From contig NZ_PVNL01000057.1 in NCBI RefSeq assembly GCF_002994635.1, forward strand, positions 1-64,000: 64,000 bases of DNA. The letters are read 5' to 3'. Each line of letters begins with the position of its first letter. The stretch's first letter is position 1. Position numbers and translations under genes: made by a program. Positions 9,301-17,859 of the stretch are shown one piece after another. The notes under the pieces were generated by a model. It had not been told where the DNA came from and did no database searches. It saw only the letters and a program-made list of their open reading frames with translations. Source of the DNA: Enhygromyxa salina (lineage in GTDB: Bacteria; Myxococcota_A; Polyangia; Nannocystales; Nannocystaceae).

Positions 9301-10431
9301 CCGCACACCGTCGGCGTGCCCGTGCCCTACCAGGACAAGGGCGTGTGTCAGACCGACGTCAACTCGGACATGATCGGCGACAGCTGCATCGATCCTGACA
9401 CCAACCTTCCGCTGGTGGACATGGACAACGCCGCTGGCCCGGTCGGGTTCGCGCCCACGGACGACTTCGACCAGGACGGCATCAACAACCTCGACGACTG
9501 GTGCCCGCGCCAGCCGGTCGAGCAGGATCTCGCCAACCGCTCCACGTGTACGGCTGACGCAGACTGCCCCAACGCCGGCTCGACCTGCGCGTTGACTCCG
9601 GCGCTCAACGGCTCGCGCTACTGCAACCACGTGGACACCGACGGCGACCAAGTCGGCGACTTCTGCGACACCTGCCCCTACGAGTCGAACCCCATGCAGG
9701 TGACCGACGCCGGCATGCAGATCGACGACGAGGACGGCGACTTCGTGGGCAGCAAGTGCGAGACCAACGCCTCGTGCCACATCCGCGACGATCCACGGCC
9801 CTACGCCTTCATGGATGTCGCGGTCGACGGTCAGTGCTGTGTGACCAGCTACCCGGGCGACGGCGAGTACATGCAGCGCGCCGACGGCACCTGGGACTGC
9901 CTGGGTCTGTGTGATCTCGACGGGTTCCCGATCACGCTCGCGTGCGCCAACGAGGCGGTCCCGGGCGAGGACGTCCCCGATGGCAGCAAGTGCCGGAAGC
10001 TTCCGGCCAAGCTGGCGCTCCTGCCTGGGGTCGTCGAGCTCGCACCGGGCTGCCAAGAGGCGCTCGACGCGGCAGGCAAGTGCGCACCACAAGGTGAGAC
10101 TGACCCGAACTGTCCGCCCGACATGGCGAACAGTCGCCTGACGCTGCTCGACGTCCCGAACGAGGACGAGCTGTGGGACAAGCTGTGCTTCTTGCCGCAG
10201 TGGGACCAGGACTTCGACGGCATCGGTGACGCCTGCGACCTGTGCCCCTTCTCCTACGACCCCTTCAACGAGCCCTACGTCGACGAGAACACGGGCAAGC
10301 TGTGGGACAACATCGGCCGGTTCTGCGCAGGCGACTACTCGGCTGACAACATCTGCGCCGCGCAGGACTCCAGCGAAGGAATGGAGACTGGGACGGGCGG
10401 CACTGACACCGGCGACGAGACGACCGGCTAG
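6367..10431 (+). CDS. Large Cys-rich lipoprotein with thrombospondin type 3 repeats
   Basis: 1354 aa. The signal peptide ends in the lipobox LGMSGC (Cys34). The first two thirds are Cys-rich without a recognised catalytic domain. The last third has TSP3-like calcium-binding repeats: DSDGIGNDCDNC, DQDGIGDVCDNC, TDGDQVGDFCDTC and DFDGIGDACDLC. The tail ends in Gly/Thr/Asp repeats. An outer-membrane or surface-exposed, calcium-dependent structural protein is likely. It directly follows exbD copy 2 and may be a cargo or outer partner of that energised complex. A TTG at 6361 overlaps the exbD stop; ATG 6367 is more plausible. Confidence 0.8.
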   Translation: MSKLEQLANEFARGSTLTFAGMLGVFGMLGMSGCITDTDCGVCDPDKLVLESISGINYANRKVHLLQDGLSTGKYFIEDIGACVETDDAKDSPRGAEEWCKLSPLVSWQGLEFVFNNLLDPTSIELVRKDPSNPQLFQVYDWKTQLATIEGPITRFNGDYIEQTAEAPDIMLRSTNLTCIDNLRAQGIEYDHEVLDADPTICNGFYDGGSGMIPLKMQASGTTKSYRGETDPRASSCTAPDSGPDTCCTVCDYELSVNVAKYGVDGNGVRRTPANAMSCTPGGNVYEDCAGFVTDVNREAETNRYSYAWNGTVDTFRLPLADKIRETHPDDRPNGVEPDGVPCQTDADCDARLGSDSGAVCIGTTPEGVTCDAETDNCAEKHCKAEWFATCTDDSANTGGAFCVDKRFKDKGAGACFVATKPFQSCEPPVDPMGTPVCTEWGAGNRLARCDVSEFPDGSLTAAECCQTALGAEQDGAGCDPLFQDSVIPIPRFDRDRTLPEEVRDCFCGDADGQHPACAAQIEKWCTAPHGNLVRHDGSSNAGEYITRFVTKVGGVVYDPALKGVLYLPGDRGNEPRSLVESCADLAVNPTLVEGLNIQDGWRMHDGAFFENYENFDRGMCSASEYRVQFATEGERIRDKVGNELASDKTTYVFETPEFHIVPGTGFPTDNLRIGACDDFELRLSNKFDLDPQNLKKLELVQLSRISGEDLLGESCTTSLQPECWEENHVVAGGLSCTDEPTDVTEDNPPCLTVDVSLQREGSIRVVIDSVRFGVQLFNYDSEDPGALDTFDRTITGRYRMKLPGLENVEHFADLDLNDPADVAAYERAFHDVCGMPLITTGGRGYTDFYYDFTVDPPKCKEDPDGDDVQLSCDNATKHYNPFQQDQDLDGHGDVADLCQLTPSASNTADSDSDGIGNDCDNCRQTIDKYFIDSAMVDDPRMWVRNIPFQFDFDQDGIGDVCDNCVTVANCGIFNESLPHTVGVPVPYQDKGVCQTDVNSDMIGDSCIDPDTNLPLVDMDNAAGPVGFAPTDDFDQDGINNLDDWCPRQPVEQDLANRSTCTADADCPNAGSTCALTPALNGSRYCNHVDTDGDQVGDFCDTCPYESNPMQVTDAGMQIDDEDGDFVGSKCETNASCHIRDDPRPYAFMDVAVDGQCCVTSYPGDGEYMQRADGTWDCLGLCDLDGFPITLACANEAVPGEDVPDGSKCRKLPAKLALLPGVVELAPGCQEALDAAGKCAPQGETDPNCPPDMANSRLTLLDVPNEDELWDKLCFLPQWDQDFDGIGDACDLCPFSYDPFNEPYVDENTGKLWDNIGRFCAGDYSADNICAAQDSSEGMETGTGGTDTGDETTG

Positions 10432-10451
10432 GGCATCCACCCTGCATTCGG

Positions 10452-10482
10452 AAAAGGGGCGGCCATTGGTCGCCCCTTTTTT
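10452..10482 (+). terminator. Rho-independent terminator of the exbD-TSP3 operon
   Basis: AAAAGGGGCGGCC, loop ATTG, GGTCGCCCC, then TTTTTT. This is a GC-rich stem with one G-T pair and a clear U-run, 21 nt after the TSP3 lipoprotein stop. It also separates the operon from the downstream gene that starts at 10499. Confidence 0.85.
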
Positions 10483-10498
10483 GTCTATGCTGCGCCCG

Positions 10499-11425
10499 AT
10501 GGCCACGACCGTTGGTTTTTGTCGCGAGCTAGCGATCGCCGAGCCCCTCGCCGGGACCGGCAACGATGCGATCCAGCGCTGGATCCTCGTCGAGGACTGC
10601 GGCCCGTGGGGCGCCAAGGTCCCCCGAGACACCGAGCTGCCGGCGGCGACCCGCGAGTGGCTGCTCGCTCGTGACGCCGAGCCCCACACGCGGGTCCAGC
10701 TGATCCGGCGACCCCGCACGCGCACCGGATCACTCGCCAAGGTGTTCGTCGCCAGCACGCCGGCCGATCCGAGCGCGCGGCGACTCGTCGAGCTCGAGGT
10801 CCCGCTCGAGCACATCCCGAACCTCGATCCCGACGCGCTGCTGGCCCAGGCGCCGGCCCACGATCCTGATGATCTGGCCGCGCTGTACCTGGTGTGCACC
10901 CACGGGACCCGCGATCGCTGCTGCGCGAAGTGGGGCATGTCGATGTTCGAAGCCCTGCGCGCGCACGCGGGCGAGCGGGTGTGGCAGTGCTCGCACCTGG
11001 GGGGCCACAGGTTCGCCCCGACCTTCCTGACGCTGCCCAGCGGTCTGCTGTGGGGTCGCGTCGAGCTCGCCGATCTCGACGAGCTGCGCGCGGGGCTGGC
11101 CGCGGGCCGACTGAGCCGTCTCAGCAAGCTGCGCGGGCGCTGCTGCCATCCCCGGGTCGTGCAGGCGGCCGAGTGTCTGCTGCGCGAGCGCGAGTCGCTG
11201 CTCGAGGACGCCGCGCTCACCTTCGTCGAGGTCCAGACCCTCGCGGATCAGGTCGAGCAGGTGTGGTTCGAGCACAGGTCCGGGCAGGGGCGCGAGCGCG
11301 TGGGCGTGACGATCGAGACCGCGTTGGGAGTCGCCACACCCGGAAGCTGCGGCGATCCGCTCGAGCAACGCCGCCACTTCCAGCTGTGCGCGATCACTCG
11401 GCCCGGCCCGATCACACCGCGATGA
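10499..11425 (+). CDS. Sucrase/ferredoxin-like family protein
   Basis: 308 aa. The central signature is THGTRDRCC followed by a Gly-Met segment, then VWQCSHLGGHRFAPT and LPSGLLWGR. This is the pattern of the sucrase/ferredoxin-like (Suc_Fer-like) family, thioredoxin-fold ferredoxin-like proteins with conserved Cys and His that probably hold an Fe-S cluster. The frame opens upstream at 10226 inside the previous gene, but ATG 10499, just after the terminator, gives the family's normal N-terminus (MATTVGFCREL). Its 3' end overlaps the convergent GGDEF gene by 14 bp. The physiological substrate is unknown. Confidence 0.75.
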   Translation: MATTVGFCRELAIAEPLAGTGNDAIQRWILVEDCGPWGAKVPRDTELPAATREWLLARDAEPHTRVQLIRRPRTRTGSLAKVFVASTPADPSARRLVELEVPLEHIPNLDPDALLAQAPAHDPDDLAALYLVCTHGTRDRCCAKWGMSMFEALRAHAGERVWQCSHLGGHRFAPTFLTLPSGLLWGRVELADLDELRAGLAAGRLSRLSKLRGRCCHPRVVQAAECLLRERESLLEDAALTFVEVQTLADQVEQVWFEHRSGQGRERVGVTIETALGVATPGSCGDPLEQRRHFQLCAITRPGPITPR

Positions 11426-12362
11426 CTTGATTGCGGCCGGCTTGCTTGGCCCGGTACAGGCACTGATCCGCGAGCTCGATCAATTGCTCCGGGCTGTGGA
11501 GCGACGCGCTCCACGACGCCACGCCCGCCGAGATCGTGACCGCGATCGCCTGGCCCTCGAACTCGAACCGCTTGGCGCCGACCAGCGCGCGAATGTGGTC
11601 GGCGTAGCGGGCCGGACCCGGCGGCGCGAGGCCGTGGATGATCACCGCGAACTCCTCGCCGCCGTAGCGGGCCACGAAGTCACCTTCGCGGGCGTTGTCG
11701 CTGACGGTCGCGGAGACCTCCCTGAGCACGTGATCGCCCGCGCGGTGCCCGTGGGTGTCGTTACAGCGCTTGAAGTGATCGATGTCGAACAGCATCAGCG
11801 CGAGCGGTGCCCCGCTGCTGGCGACCTTGGCGATCGCGTTGGCGATCGCGTTGTCGAAGGTGGGGCGGTTGTGGACGCCGGTCAGCCCGTCGAAGCGGGT
11901 CAGCGAGTAGATGTGCGCGTGAAACGCAGCTTCAATGTCGTTGCGGTGGATGAACTTGAGGATCGTCTTGCCGATCCTGATCTGATCGCCGTCGTCGAGA
12001 TAGGTGCTGTTGACCTGCCTGTCGTTGACGAAGGTGCCGTTGGTCGAGCACAGGTCGAACAGCCGGACACCCACGGCGTCGGGCGTGAACTTGGCGTGGC
12101 TGCGCGAGACCAGGCCGTCGTCGAGGTAGATGCTCGTCGTGTTGTCGCGGCCGGCGACCAGCTCGCGGTCGAGGTCGTACTTGTGACCGACGTTGTCGCC
12201 CTTCATCACGACCAGACAGGCGGAGCGCTGCTCCAGCGGTGGCTTTCCGCCATCGCTGTCGGGCACGGTCTGGTGCGTCGATGGCAGGCCGCGGGGTCCC
12301 GCCCGCAGCCGCGAGTCGGGCGGCTCGTTCACGGTCCGGTCATCCAGGGCTGGGCGATACAA
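11412..12362 (-). CDS. FHA-domain diguanylate cyclase (GGDEF)
   Basis: Up to 316 aa. An FHA phosphothreonine-binding domain lies at about residues 48-138 (GRDN, SRSHA, STNGTFVND). A GGDEF domain at about 150-316 has an intact active-site YGGEEF (234-238) and the c-di-GMP inhibitory I-site motif REGD (225-228) exactly five residues upstream. It should make c-di-GMP under feedback control, steered by a Ser/Thr kinase through the FHA domain. A Ser/Thr kinase gene starts divergently 268 bp away. The listed TTG start is weak; a GTG ten codons later is an alternative. Confidence 0.85.
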   Translation of the reverse strand: MYRPALDDRTVNEPPDSRLRAGPRGLPSTHQTVPDSDGGKPPLEQRSACLVVMKGDNVGHKYDLDRELVAGRDNTTSIYLDDGLVSRSHAKFTPDAVGVRLFDLCSTNGTFVNDRQVNSTYLDDGDQIRIGKTILKFIHRNDIEAAFHAHIYSLTRFDGLTGVHNRPTFDNAIANAIAKVASSGAPLALMLFDIDHFKRCNDTHGHRAGDHVLREVSATVSDNAREGDFVARYGGEEFAVIIHGLAPPGPARYADHIRALVGAKRFEFEGQAIAVTISAGVASWSASLHSPEQLIELADQCLYRAKQAGRNQVIAV

Positions 12363-12629
12363 GCGGTCCCGCGGGAGGCGAGGCGACGCACTGCACCACG
12401 TGCTGCCAGGGTCATCGCGTCCAGATTACCACTGTGTCACTGCCCCCACATACACCCTGTGCTCCGGCCGCGGGTGGTTGGGCACCCCACATATGCAGGC
12501 CTGCTTGGCGGGCGAGGGCGCGCGTGCGATCGTGAAGTGCCATGATCGTGCTGGACCGACCTGCTGGACCGTCGCTGGCGAGCGCGGCGGGGGTGGCCGA
12601 TCGCTGGGGCGCGACCGTCGAAGGGTGCA

Positions 12630-15599
12630 GTGGCTGACGAGCGCGCGCACGAGGAGGCGACCGACGTCGTCGAGGATGGGGTCGCGTCGGCCCCGACCGC
12701 CGCGCGCTCGCGGGTGATCGTGCCCGAGCGGATCGGTCGCTACGTGGTCCTGCGCCAGCTCGGGGCCGGGGCCATGGGCGTGGTCGTCGTCGCCTATGAC
12801 CCCGAGCTCGATCGCCAGCTGGCGATCAAGCTGATCCACCCGCGCGTGGCCGAGCGCGGCGACGCGCGGGCCCGAATGCTGCGAGAGGCCAAGGGCATGG
12901 CTCGGCTCTCGCACCCCAACGTCGTGCAGATCTACGACGCCGGGACGATCGACGGCCGGGTGTTCATCGCGATGGAGCTCGTCGATGGCGATCCGCTGGC
13001 GAGCTGGCGCAAGGCCCAACCACGCAGCACCGCCGAGATCTTGGCTGTCTACGTTGAGGCCGGCCGTGGGTTGGCCGCCGCCCACGACGCGGGCCTGGTC
13101 CACCGTGACTTCAAGCCTGACAACGTGCTGGTCGATCGCGAGGGCCGCGCGCGGGTGCTCGACTTTGGGTTGGTCCGCGCCGACTCGGATCTGCCCGAGC
13201 GCCCGTCGCAGGTCAGCGAGCCGATCGGCACCGAGCCGACCTTGGAGATCAGCCTGGGCCGCACCAGCGAGTCGCCACTGTTCGCGCGCGAGCACGAGTC
13301 GAGCGGGGCGTTTGGCAGCCAGACCGCGAGCGAGCTGGATCTCGAGCTGACCCACGGCGGCCAGATCATGGGCACGCCGGCCTATATGTCACCCGAGCAG
13401 TGGAGCAGCGCCAAGGCCGACGCCCGCAGCGATCAGTTCAGCTTTTGCGTGGCCCTGTGGGAGGCGCTGTACGAGCAGCGCCCGTTTCAGGGCCGCACGA
13501 TCCACGCGCTCGCGGCCGCGATCAGCTCGGGCGAGCTGGTCGAGCCCGAGCGGCCCGTTCAGCTTTCGCGTCGGGTTCGCGCGGCGCTCGAGCGGGGCTT
13601 GGCTGCCGATCCGGCGGCCCGCTTCGAGACCATGGACGGGCTGCTGCGCGAGCTCTCGCACCAGGACTCGAGCCGCTGGAGCGTGCCGCTGGCCGCGGTC
13701 GCGCTGGTCGGGTTTGGGTTGCTGGCCTGGGGTCGGCTGGCGTCGGTCGAGCCCGAGGTCGAGCCGCCTCCGCCCAGCTGTGAGCGAGCCGGCGACGCGA
13801 TGACCGAGGTCTGGAACCAGCCCCGGCGCGAGGCGGTGGCCAGCGCGTTCACGGCCACGCAGCTGCCCGTCGAGTCGATCCTTACCAAGCTCGACGCCGA
13901 CCTCGACGACTACGCCGCGCGCTGGCAGGTCCAGGCGACCGACAACTGCGACGCGACCCGGATCCGCCACCAACAGTCCGACCAGCTGCTCGACCAGCGC
14001 GCGCGCTGCCTCGACGCCGAGCTGCAGGCGCTCGATGCGTTGCTGGAGGTGTTTAGCCAGGCTGACGAGAGCGCCGTCGACCAGGCCCTGCTGGCGGTCG
14101 AGAGCCTGCCAAGCCCGAGCGCGTGCGCGGCCGACCGGGTCAGCGAGGCCGCGCCTGCGATGCCCGTCGACACCGTGCAGCAAGCGGCCGTGAGCGAGGC
14201 AGAGCGCCAGCTCGCGCGCATGCGCGCGAGCCTGGACACCGGTCGCTACGACGAGGCGATCGAGCGCATGGATCCGATCCAGAAAGTGGTGGGCGAGCTC
14301 GACCACGCCCCGCTGAGCGCGGCGTTTTTGGTCGAGCGCGGTCGGTTGCTCGCGCGGATCGATCGGCGCGAAGAGGCGGTCGCCGAGCTGCAGCGGGGGT
14401 TCTTCTTGGCGACCGAGCTGCGCGACGATCTCCTGGCCCTGAGCGCGGCGACGTGGCTGGCCGAGGTCGAGGGCGCCCAGCGTCTGCGCCCAGAATTTGC
14501 TCAGCTGTGGGCGGATCAGGCCCGCGCGCTGCTCGAGCGCGAGTCGGGCCGGTACCCCGAAGCCGCCGCCGATCTGGCCGACACCGTCAGCTGGAACGCC
14601 TACTTGCGCGATGATCTCGACGAGGCCCGCGCGGAGGCCCAGCGCGGCCTCGCGCTGCTCGACGACGCCGAGCTGGCCGCCCCGATGCGGCGCATGGCGT
14701 TGCTGCTCGACCGCGGCGGCGCCGAGTACCGCGCGGGCGACCTCGCCGAGGCCGAGGCCTCGTTCACGGCCGCGCTCGAGATCGCCACGCAGACCGTCGG
14801 CCGCGACAACGCCAACGCGACCGGGGCGCTCAACAATTTGGCCGTCACCTACAGCGCCGAGGGGGAGTACGAGCGGGCCCGGGCGCTGCTGCGAGAGAGC
14901 GTGGAGACCCGCGAGCGCGCGCTGGGGGGCGGCAACACCAGCGTCGGGGTCGGCCTGAGCAACCTCGCCGACATCGAGCTCGAGCTCGGCCACGGGCCCG
15001 AGGCGCTCGCGGCCATCGAGCGTGGCTACGAGATCCTGCTCGCTTCGCTGGGGCCCGATCAGTACCCGACGGTCATCGCTCAGCAGCGGCTGGGCCTCGC
15101 GCGGGCGATGGTCGGGCGGCATGAAGACGCGATCCTGGATCTCCGCGGGGCCCTGGCCAGCGCCGAAGATCCAGCCGGTCCCGACCCCAGCCTCGCGCAG
15201 GAGCTGCGCGCCGATCTGCTCGTGGTGCTCGCGCTGGCCGGCCGCGAAGCCGAGAGCGCGGCCGAGCTCGAGCTGGTTCGAGCCGCCGATCCGCAGCTGT
15301 GGCGCGAGCTGATCGCCGCTGGCCGGTTCGCCGCCTGGGTCGGGCAGGTCGAGACCGCGGACGCGCTGCTGAGCATGGGGATCGAGCGGGCAGGGGACCC
15401 CTCCGACGCAGGCTCGCGGCGCAGCTTGGCCCTGGGCAGGCTCGCGCTGGCCGAGCTGCTGCTCGAGCGCGACCCCGAGCACGCGCGGCGCTTGCTGGCC
15501 GGCGACCTCGAGCGCGACCTCAGCAGCGCGCCCAAGCTGGCGGCCAAGCTCGCCGAGCTGAGGGCGACGACGACCCAACATGCCCGGGGCGGGATTTGA
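12630..15599 (+). CDS. Membrane Ser/Thr protein kinase with C-terminal TPRs
   Basis: 989 aa, GTG start. The PknB-type kinase domain covers about residues 36-335: glycine loop GAGAMG, Lys67, catalytic loop HRDFKPDN (about 158), DFGLVRA and GTPAYMSPEQW (about 247). Between DFG and the APE-like SPE motif lies an extra ~55-residue Ser/Glu-rich stretch, an unusually long activation segment. One transmembrane helix (about 352-370) follows. The remaining ~600 residues are Ala/Glu/Arg-rich TPR helices that would lie outside the cytoplasm. Such kinases are abundant in myxobacteria. Its stop codon lies inside the antisense tRNA-Leu gene. Confidence 0.9.
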   Translation: MADERAHEEATDVVEDGVASAPTAARSRVIVPERIGRYVVLRQLGAGAMGVVVVAYDPELDRQLAIKLIHPRVAERGDARARMLREAKGMARLSHPNVVQIYDAGTIDGRVFIAMELVDGDPLASWRKAQPRSTAEILAVYVEAGRGLAAAHDAGLVHRDFKPDNVLVDREGRARVLDFGLVRADSDLPERPSQVSEPIGTEPTLEISLGRTSESPLFAREHESSGAFGSQTASELDLELTHGGQIMGTPAYMSPEQWSSAKADARSDQFSFCVALWEALYEQRPFQGRTIHALAAAISSGELVEPERPVQLSRRVRAALERGLAADPAARFETMDGLLRELSHQDSSRWSVPLAAVALVGFGLLAWGRLASVEPEVEPPPPSCERAGDAMTEVWNQPRREAVASAFTATQLPVESILTKLDADLDDYAARWQVQATDNCDATRIRHQQSDQLLDQRARCLDAELQALDALLEVFSQADESAVDQALLAVESLPSPSACAADRVSEAAPAMPVDTVQQAAVSEAERQLARMRASLDTGRYDEAIERMDPIQKVVGELDHAPLSAAFLVERGRLLARIDRREEAVAELQRGFFLATELRDDLLALSAATWLAEVEGAQRLRPEFAQLWADQARALLERESGRYPEAAADLADTVSWNAYLRDDLDEARAEAQRGLALLDDAELAAPMRRMALLLDRGGAEYRAGDLAEAEASFTAALEIATQTVGRDNANATGALNNLAVTYSAEGEYERARALLRESVETRERALGGGNTSVGVGLSNLADIELELGHGPEALAAIERGYEILLASLGPDQYPTVIAQQRLGLARAMVGRHEDAILDLRGALASAEDPAGPDPSLAQELRADLLVVLALAGREAESAAELELVRAADPQLWRELIAAGRFAAWVGQVETADALLSMGIERAGDPSDAGSRRSLALGRLALAELLLERDPEHARRLLAGDLERDLSSAPKLAAKLAELRATTTQHARGGI

Positions 15600-15661
15600 A
15601 CCCGCACGTCCGAAGACAAGGGATTTTAAGTCCCCCGCGTCTACCATTCCGCCACCCGGGC
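15581..15661 (-). tRNA. tRNA-Leu, anticodon UAA
   Basis: Read on the minus strand, the acceptor GCCCGGG (15661-15655) pairs with CCCGGGC (15588-15582), with discriminator A at 15581. The anticodon loop CTTAAAA gives anticodon TAA. The T-arm has GGGTTCAAATCCC, and an extended variable arm of the leucine type is present (TTGTCTTCGGACGT region). CCA is not encoded. The 3' end overlaps the last 19 nt of the convergent kinase gene. Confidence 0.93.
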
Positions 15662-15756
15662 CCGCCGGCGGCAGTCTCTCACGCACGAAAAGGCGGTCAA
15701 GCCAGACACCCGCGTCAGCCTCGAACGCCGACCCGGCGGGCTGCTAACGTCACCTG

Positions 15757-17859
15757 GTGGCCGAGCCGATCAGCGCGTACCCGCCGAGCGTCGCTGCGCC
15801 TGGGATCGATCTGGGCGCCGGCCCGGCCTACCGTCGCGGCGTCGTTCGGCTGCTGCTGGGACTCGTCGGCTTCGCCCTGATCTACCTGGCGATGTTGATC
15901 GGCTGCGCGGCGGCGATGCTGGTGGCGGTCGAGTCGGCGTGGCGAGAGCCGGGGCTGTGGCCGGTGGCGATCATCGTGACCCTGATGTTCGGGCCGCTGC
16001 TGTCGTTCTTGCTCCGCGGGCTGGTCCAGCGACCGGGGCTGAGCGAGGCCGCGCTGACGATCGACGTTCACGACCACCCGCGACTGCAGGAGTTCGTGGC
16101 GCAGCTGGCCCGTGACGCTGGCGCGCCGACGCCGGGCCAAATCTCGCTGAGCGTGGGCGTGAACGCGGCGATGGTGCGGGGCCACTCGACCCTCGCGTCG
16201 CTAGTTGGCGGTCGCTGCGAGCTGATCGTGGGGCTGGGCCTGGTCAACGTGCTGGATCTGCGCGAGTTCAAGGCGGCGCTGGCCCACGAGCTCGGTCACT
16301 TCGCGCAGTCCAGCACCCGGGTCGGGCAGTGGGCCCACCGCGTCACGATCGTGCTGCGCGGGATCGTTTTGGAGCGGACCCGGTTCGACGCTCGCCTGGC
16401 GCGGGGGCGGGCCGCGAAGCACGGCCTCGTTCGGACCCTGGCCGAGGTCCTGAGCGTGGGCGTGAGGGGGGCGCGGGGGGTCCTGGCGTCGCTGCTCGCT
16501 CGCATCATGCATCTGAATCGTGCGCTCGCGCGCGAGCTCGAGTTCAACGCCGATCTCCACGCGGTCGCGCTGTGTGGCAGCGATCCGCTGGTCGCCGCGC
16601 TGTGGGGCGCGCAGCGGGGCGCGCTGGCCATGAACGCGGCGATCGGGGCGCTCACCGAGCTCGCCAAGCACGGGGTGTTCACCGAAGATCTGTACGCGCA
16701 TCACCAGCTGCGCCTCGAGCAACTCGACGAGCGCCTCGCGGGCGCGCGCGGGCCCATGCTCCACGCGCTGCGCGAGCCGTATCGCTGGGGTCGGCGGCTG
16801 CACTTTCCACCCGGTGAGACCCCAGCCGAGGTCATGCGCTACTCGCATCCGAGCTACCGCGACCGCGAGGCCAACGCCAAGCAGTGCTACGTGGCCGCGG
16901 ATCAGACCCCCCAGCCGTCGGCGTGGACCCTGTTCGAGCCAGGTCCGCAGCTGCGGCGCGAGCTGACCTTGCGAGCCTACGCGCAGCTCGGGCTCACACC
17001 TGATCCAGCGCAGCTGCAGCCGGCCGCCGAGGTCGAGGTCCGGCTCACGGAAGAGCTCGCCGAGCGTCGCCAGGGCGCCCACCACCACGGCTTCTACGAC
17101 AACCGCGTGGTCAACCCCGGTCCGATCGATGCGCTGCTGGCCGAGCTCGAGGCCCAGCCGCCCACGACCGAGCAGCTGCAGGTTGACGTGGAACCATGGC
17201 GCGGGCCTGCGTTGGCCGCGTTCATGGCCGCCTGGCGCGAGACCGAGGCGAAGCTCGAGCGGCCCCAGCAGCTCGAGCGCGCCCAGGCCGAGCGCGCCGC
17301 CCAGCTGGTTGAGGCCCACGCGGGCGATCGCGCGGTGTTTCGCTGGCTGTGGCATCGCGCGAGCCCGCGGCAGCGCGAGGAGCTGGTCGAGCGGCATCGG
17401 TTCTCGAGCTTCGTGCAGGGCCAGATCATCGCCCTCAACGCCCACCATGGTCGGGTCGCCGCGCTGTTCGCCAGCGTCGATGCACGGGAGTACGAGCTGG
17501 CGTCGCACGCCCCGCTCGAGCTGCTCGACGCGCTCGACGCTCTGCATCGAGATCTGGCCAGCTCGCTCGCGCTGGCGCGAGACGTGGCGCTGCCGGAGCT
17601 GCGCAACCTCGAGACCGGCGGGTCGCTGGCGGCTGCGTTGCTCGCCGACCCGCTGATCGAGGCGCTCGCCCACGAGGCCCCGCTGCGGCCGTGGCTGCAG
17701 CAGTTCATGGCCCAGGTCACCGGGATCCACGGGCGACTGCGCACGCTCTACTACAAGAACCTCGGTCAGCTGCTGGCGCTGCAGGATCGCATTGATCCGT
17801 TCGAGCCCGAGCCTGAGACCGAACCCGAGCCCGAGAACCCCCCCGATCAGTCCACGTGA
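15757..17859 (+). CDS. Membrane M48-like zinc metallopeptidase
   Basis: 700 aa, GTG start. Two transmembrane helices in the first ~85 residues are followed by a zinc-peptidase core: AHELGHFAQ (HExxH at 177-181) with the third ligand Glu in ELEFNAD (about 262). This order (HExxH, then ExxxD) is that of the M48/HtpX family. The ~400-residue C-terminal region has a helical Glu/Arg-rich makeup and ends in a Glu-Pro repeat (EPEPETEPEPENPPD). A role in membrane protein quality control is plausible. The last 13 bp overlap the convergent phosphatase gene. Confidence 0.82.
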   Translation: MAEPISAYPPSVAAPGIDLGAGPAYRRGVVRLLLGLVGFALIYLAMLIGCAAAMLVAVESAWREPGLWPVAIIVTLMFGPLLSFLLRGLVQRPGLSEAALTIDVHDHPRLQEFVAQLARDAGAPTPGQISLSVGVNAAMVRGHSTLASLVGGRCELIVGLGLVNVLDLREFKAALAHELGHFAQSSTRVGQWAHRVTIVLRGIVLERTRFDARLARGRAAKHGLVRTLAEVLSVGVRGARGVLASLLARIMHLNRALARELEFNADLHAVALCGSDPLVAALWGAQRGALAMNAAIGALTELAKHGVFTEDLYAHHQLRLEQLDERLAGARGPMLHALREPYRWGRRLHFPPGETPAEVMRYSHPSYRDREANAKQCYVAADQTPQPSAWTLFEPGPQLRRELTLRAYAQLGLTPDPAQLQPAAEVEVRLTEELAERRQGAHHHGFYDNRVVNPGPIDALLAELEAQPPTTEQLQVDVEPWRGPALAAFMAAWRETEAKLERPQQLERAQAERAAQLVEAHAGDRAVFRWLWHRASPRQREELVERHRFSSFVQGQIIALNAHHGRVAALFASVDAREYELASHAPLELLDALDALHRDLASSLALARDVALPELRNLETGGSLAAALLADPLIEALAHEAPLRPWLQQFMAQVTGIHGRLRTLYYKNLGQLLALQDRIDPFEPEPETEPEPENPPDQST

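Noticed and set aside
8098..11220. A 1040-codon open frame on the minus strand
   Set aside because: It lies opposite the TSP3 lipoprotein and sucrase/ferredoxin-like genes and crosses the terminator; it has no recognisable domain.
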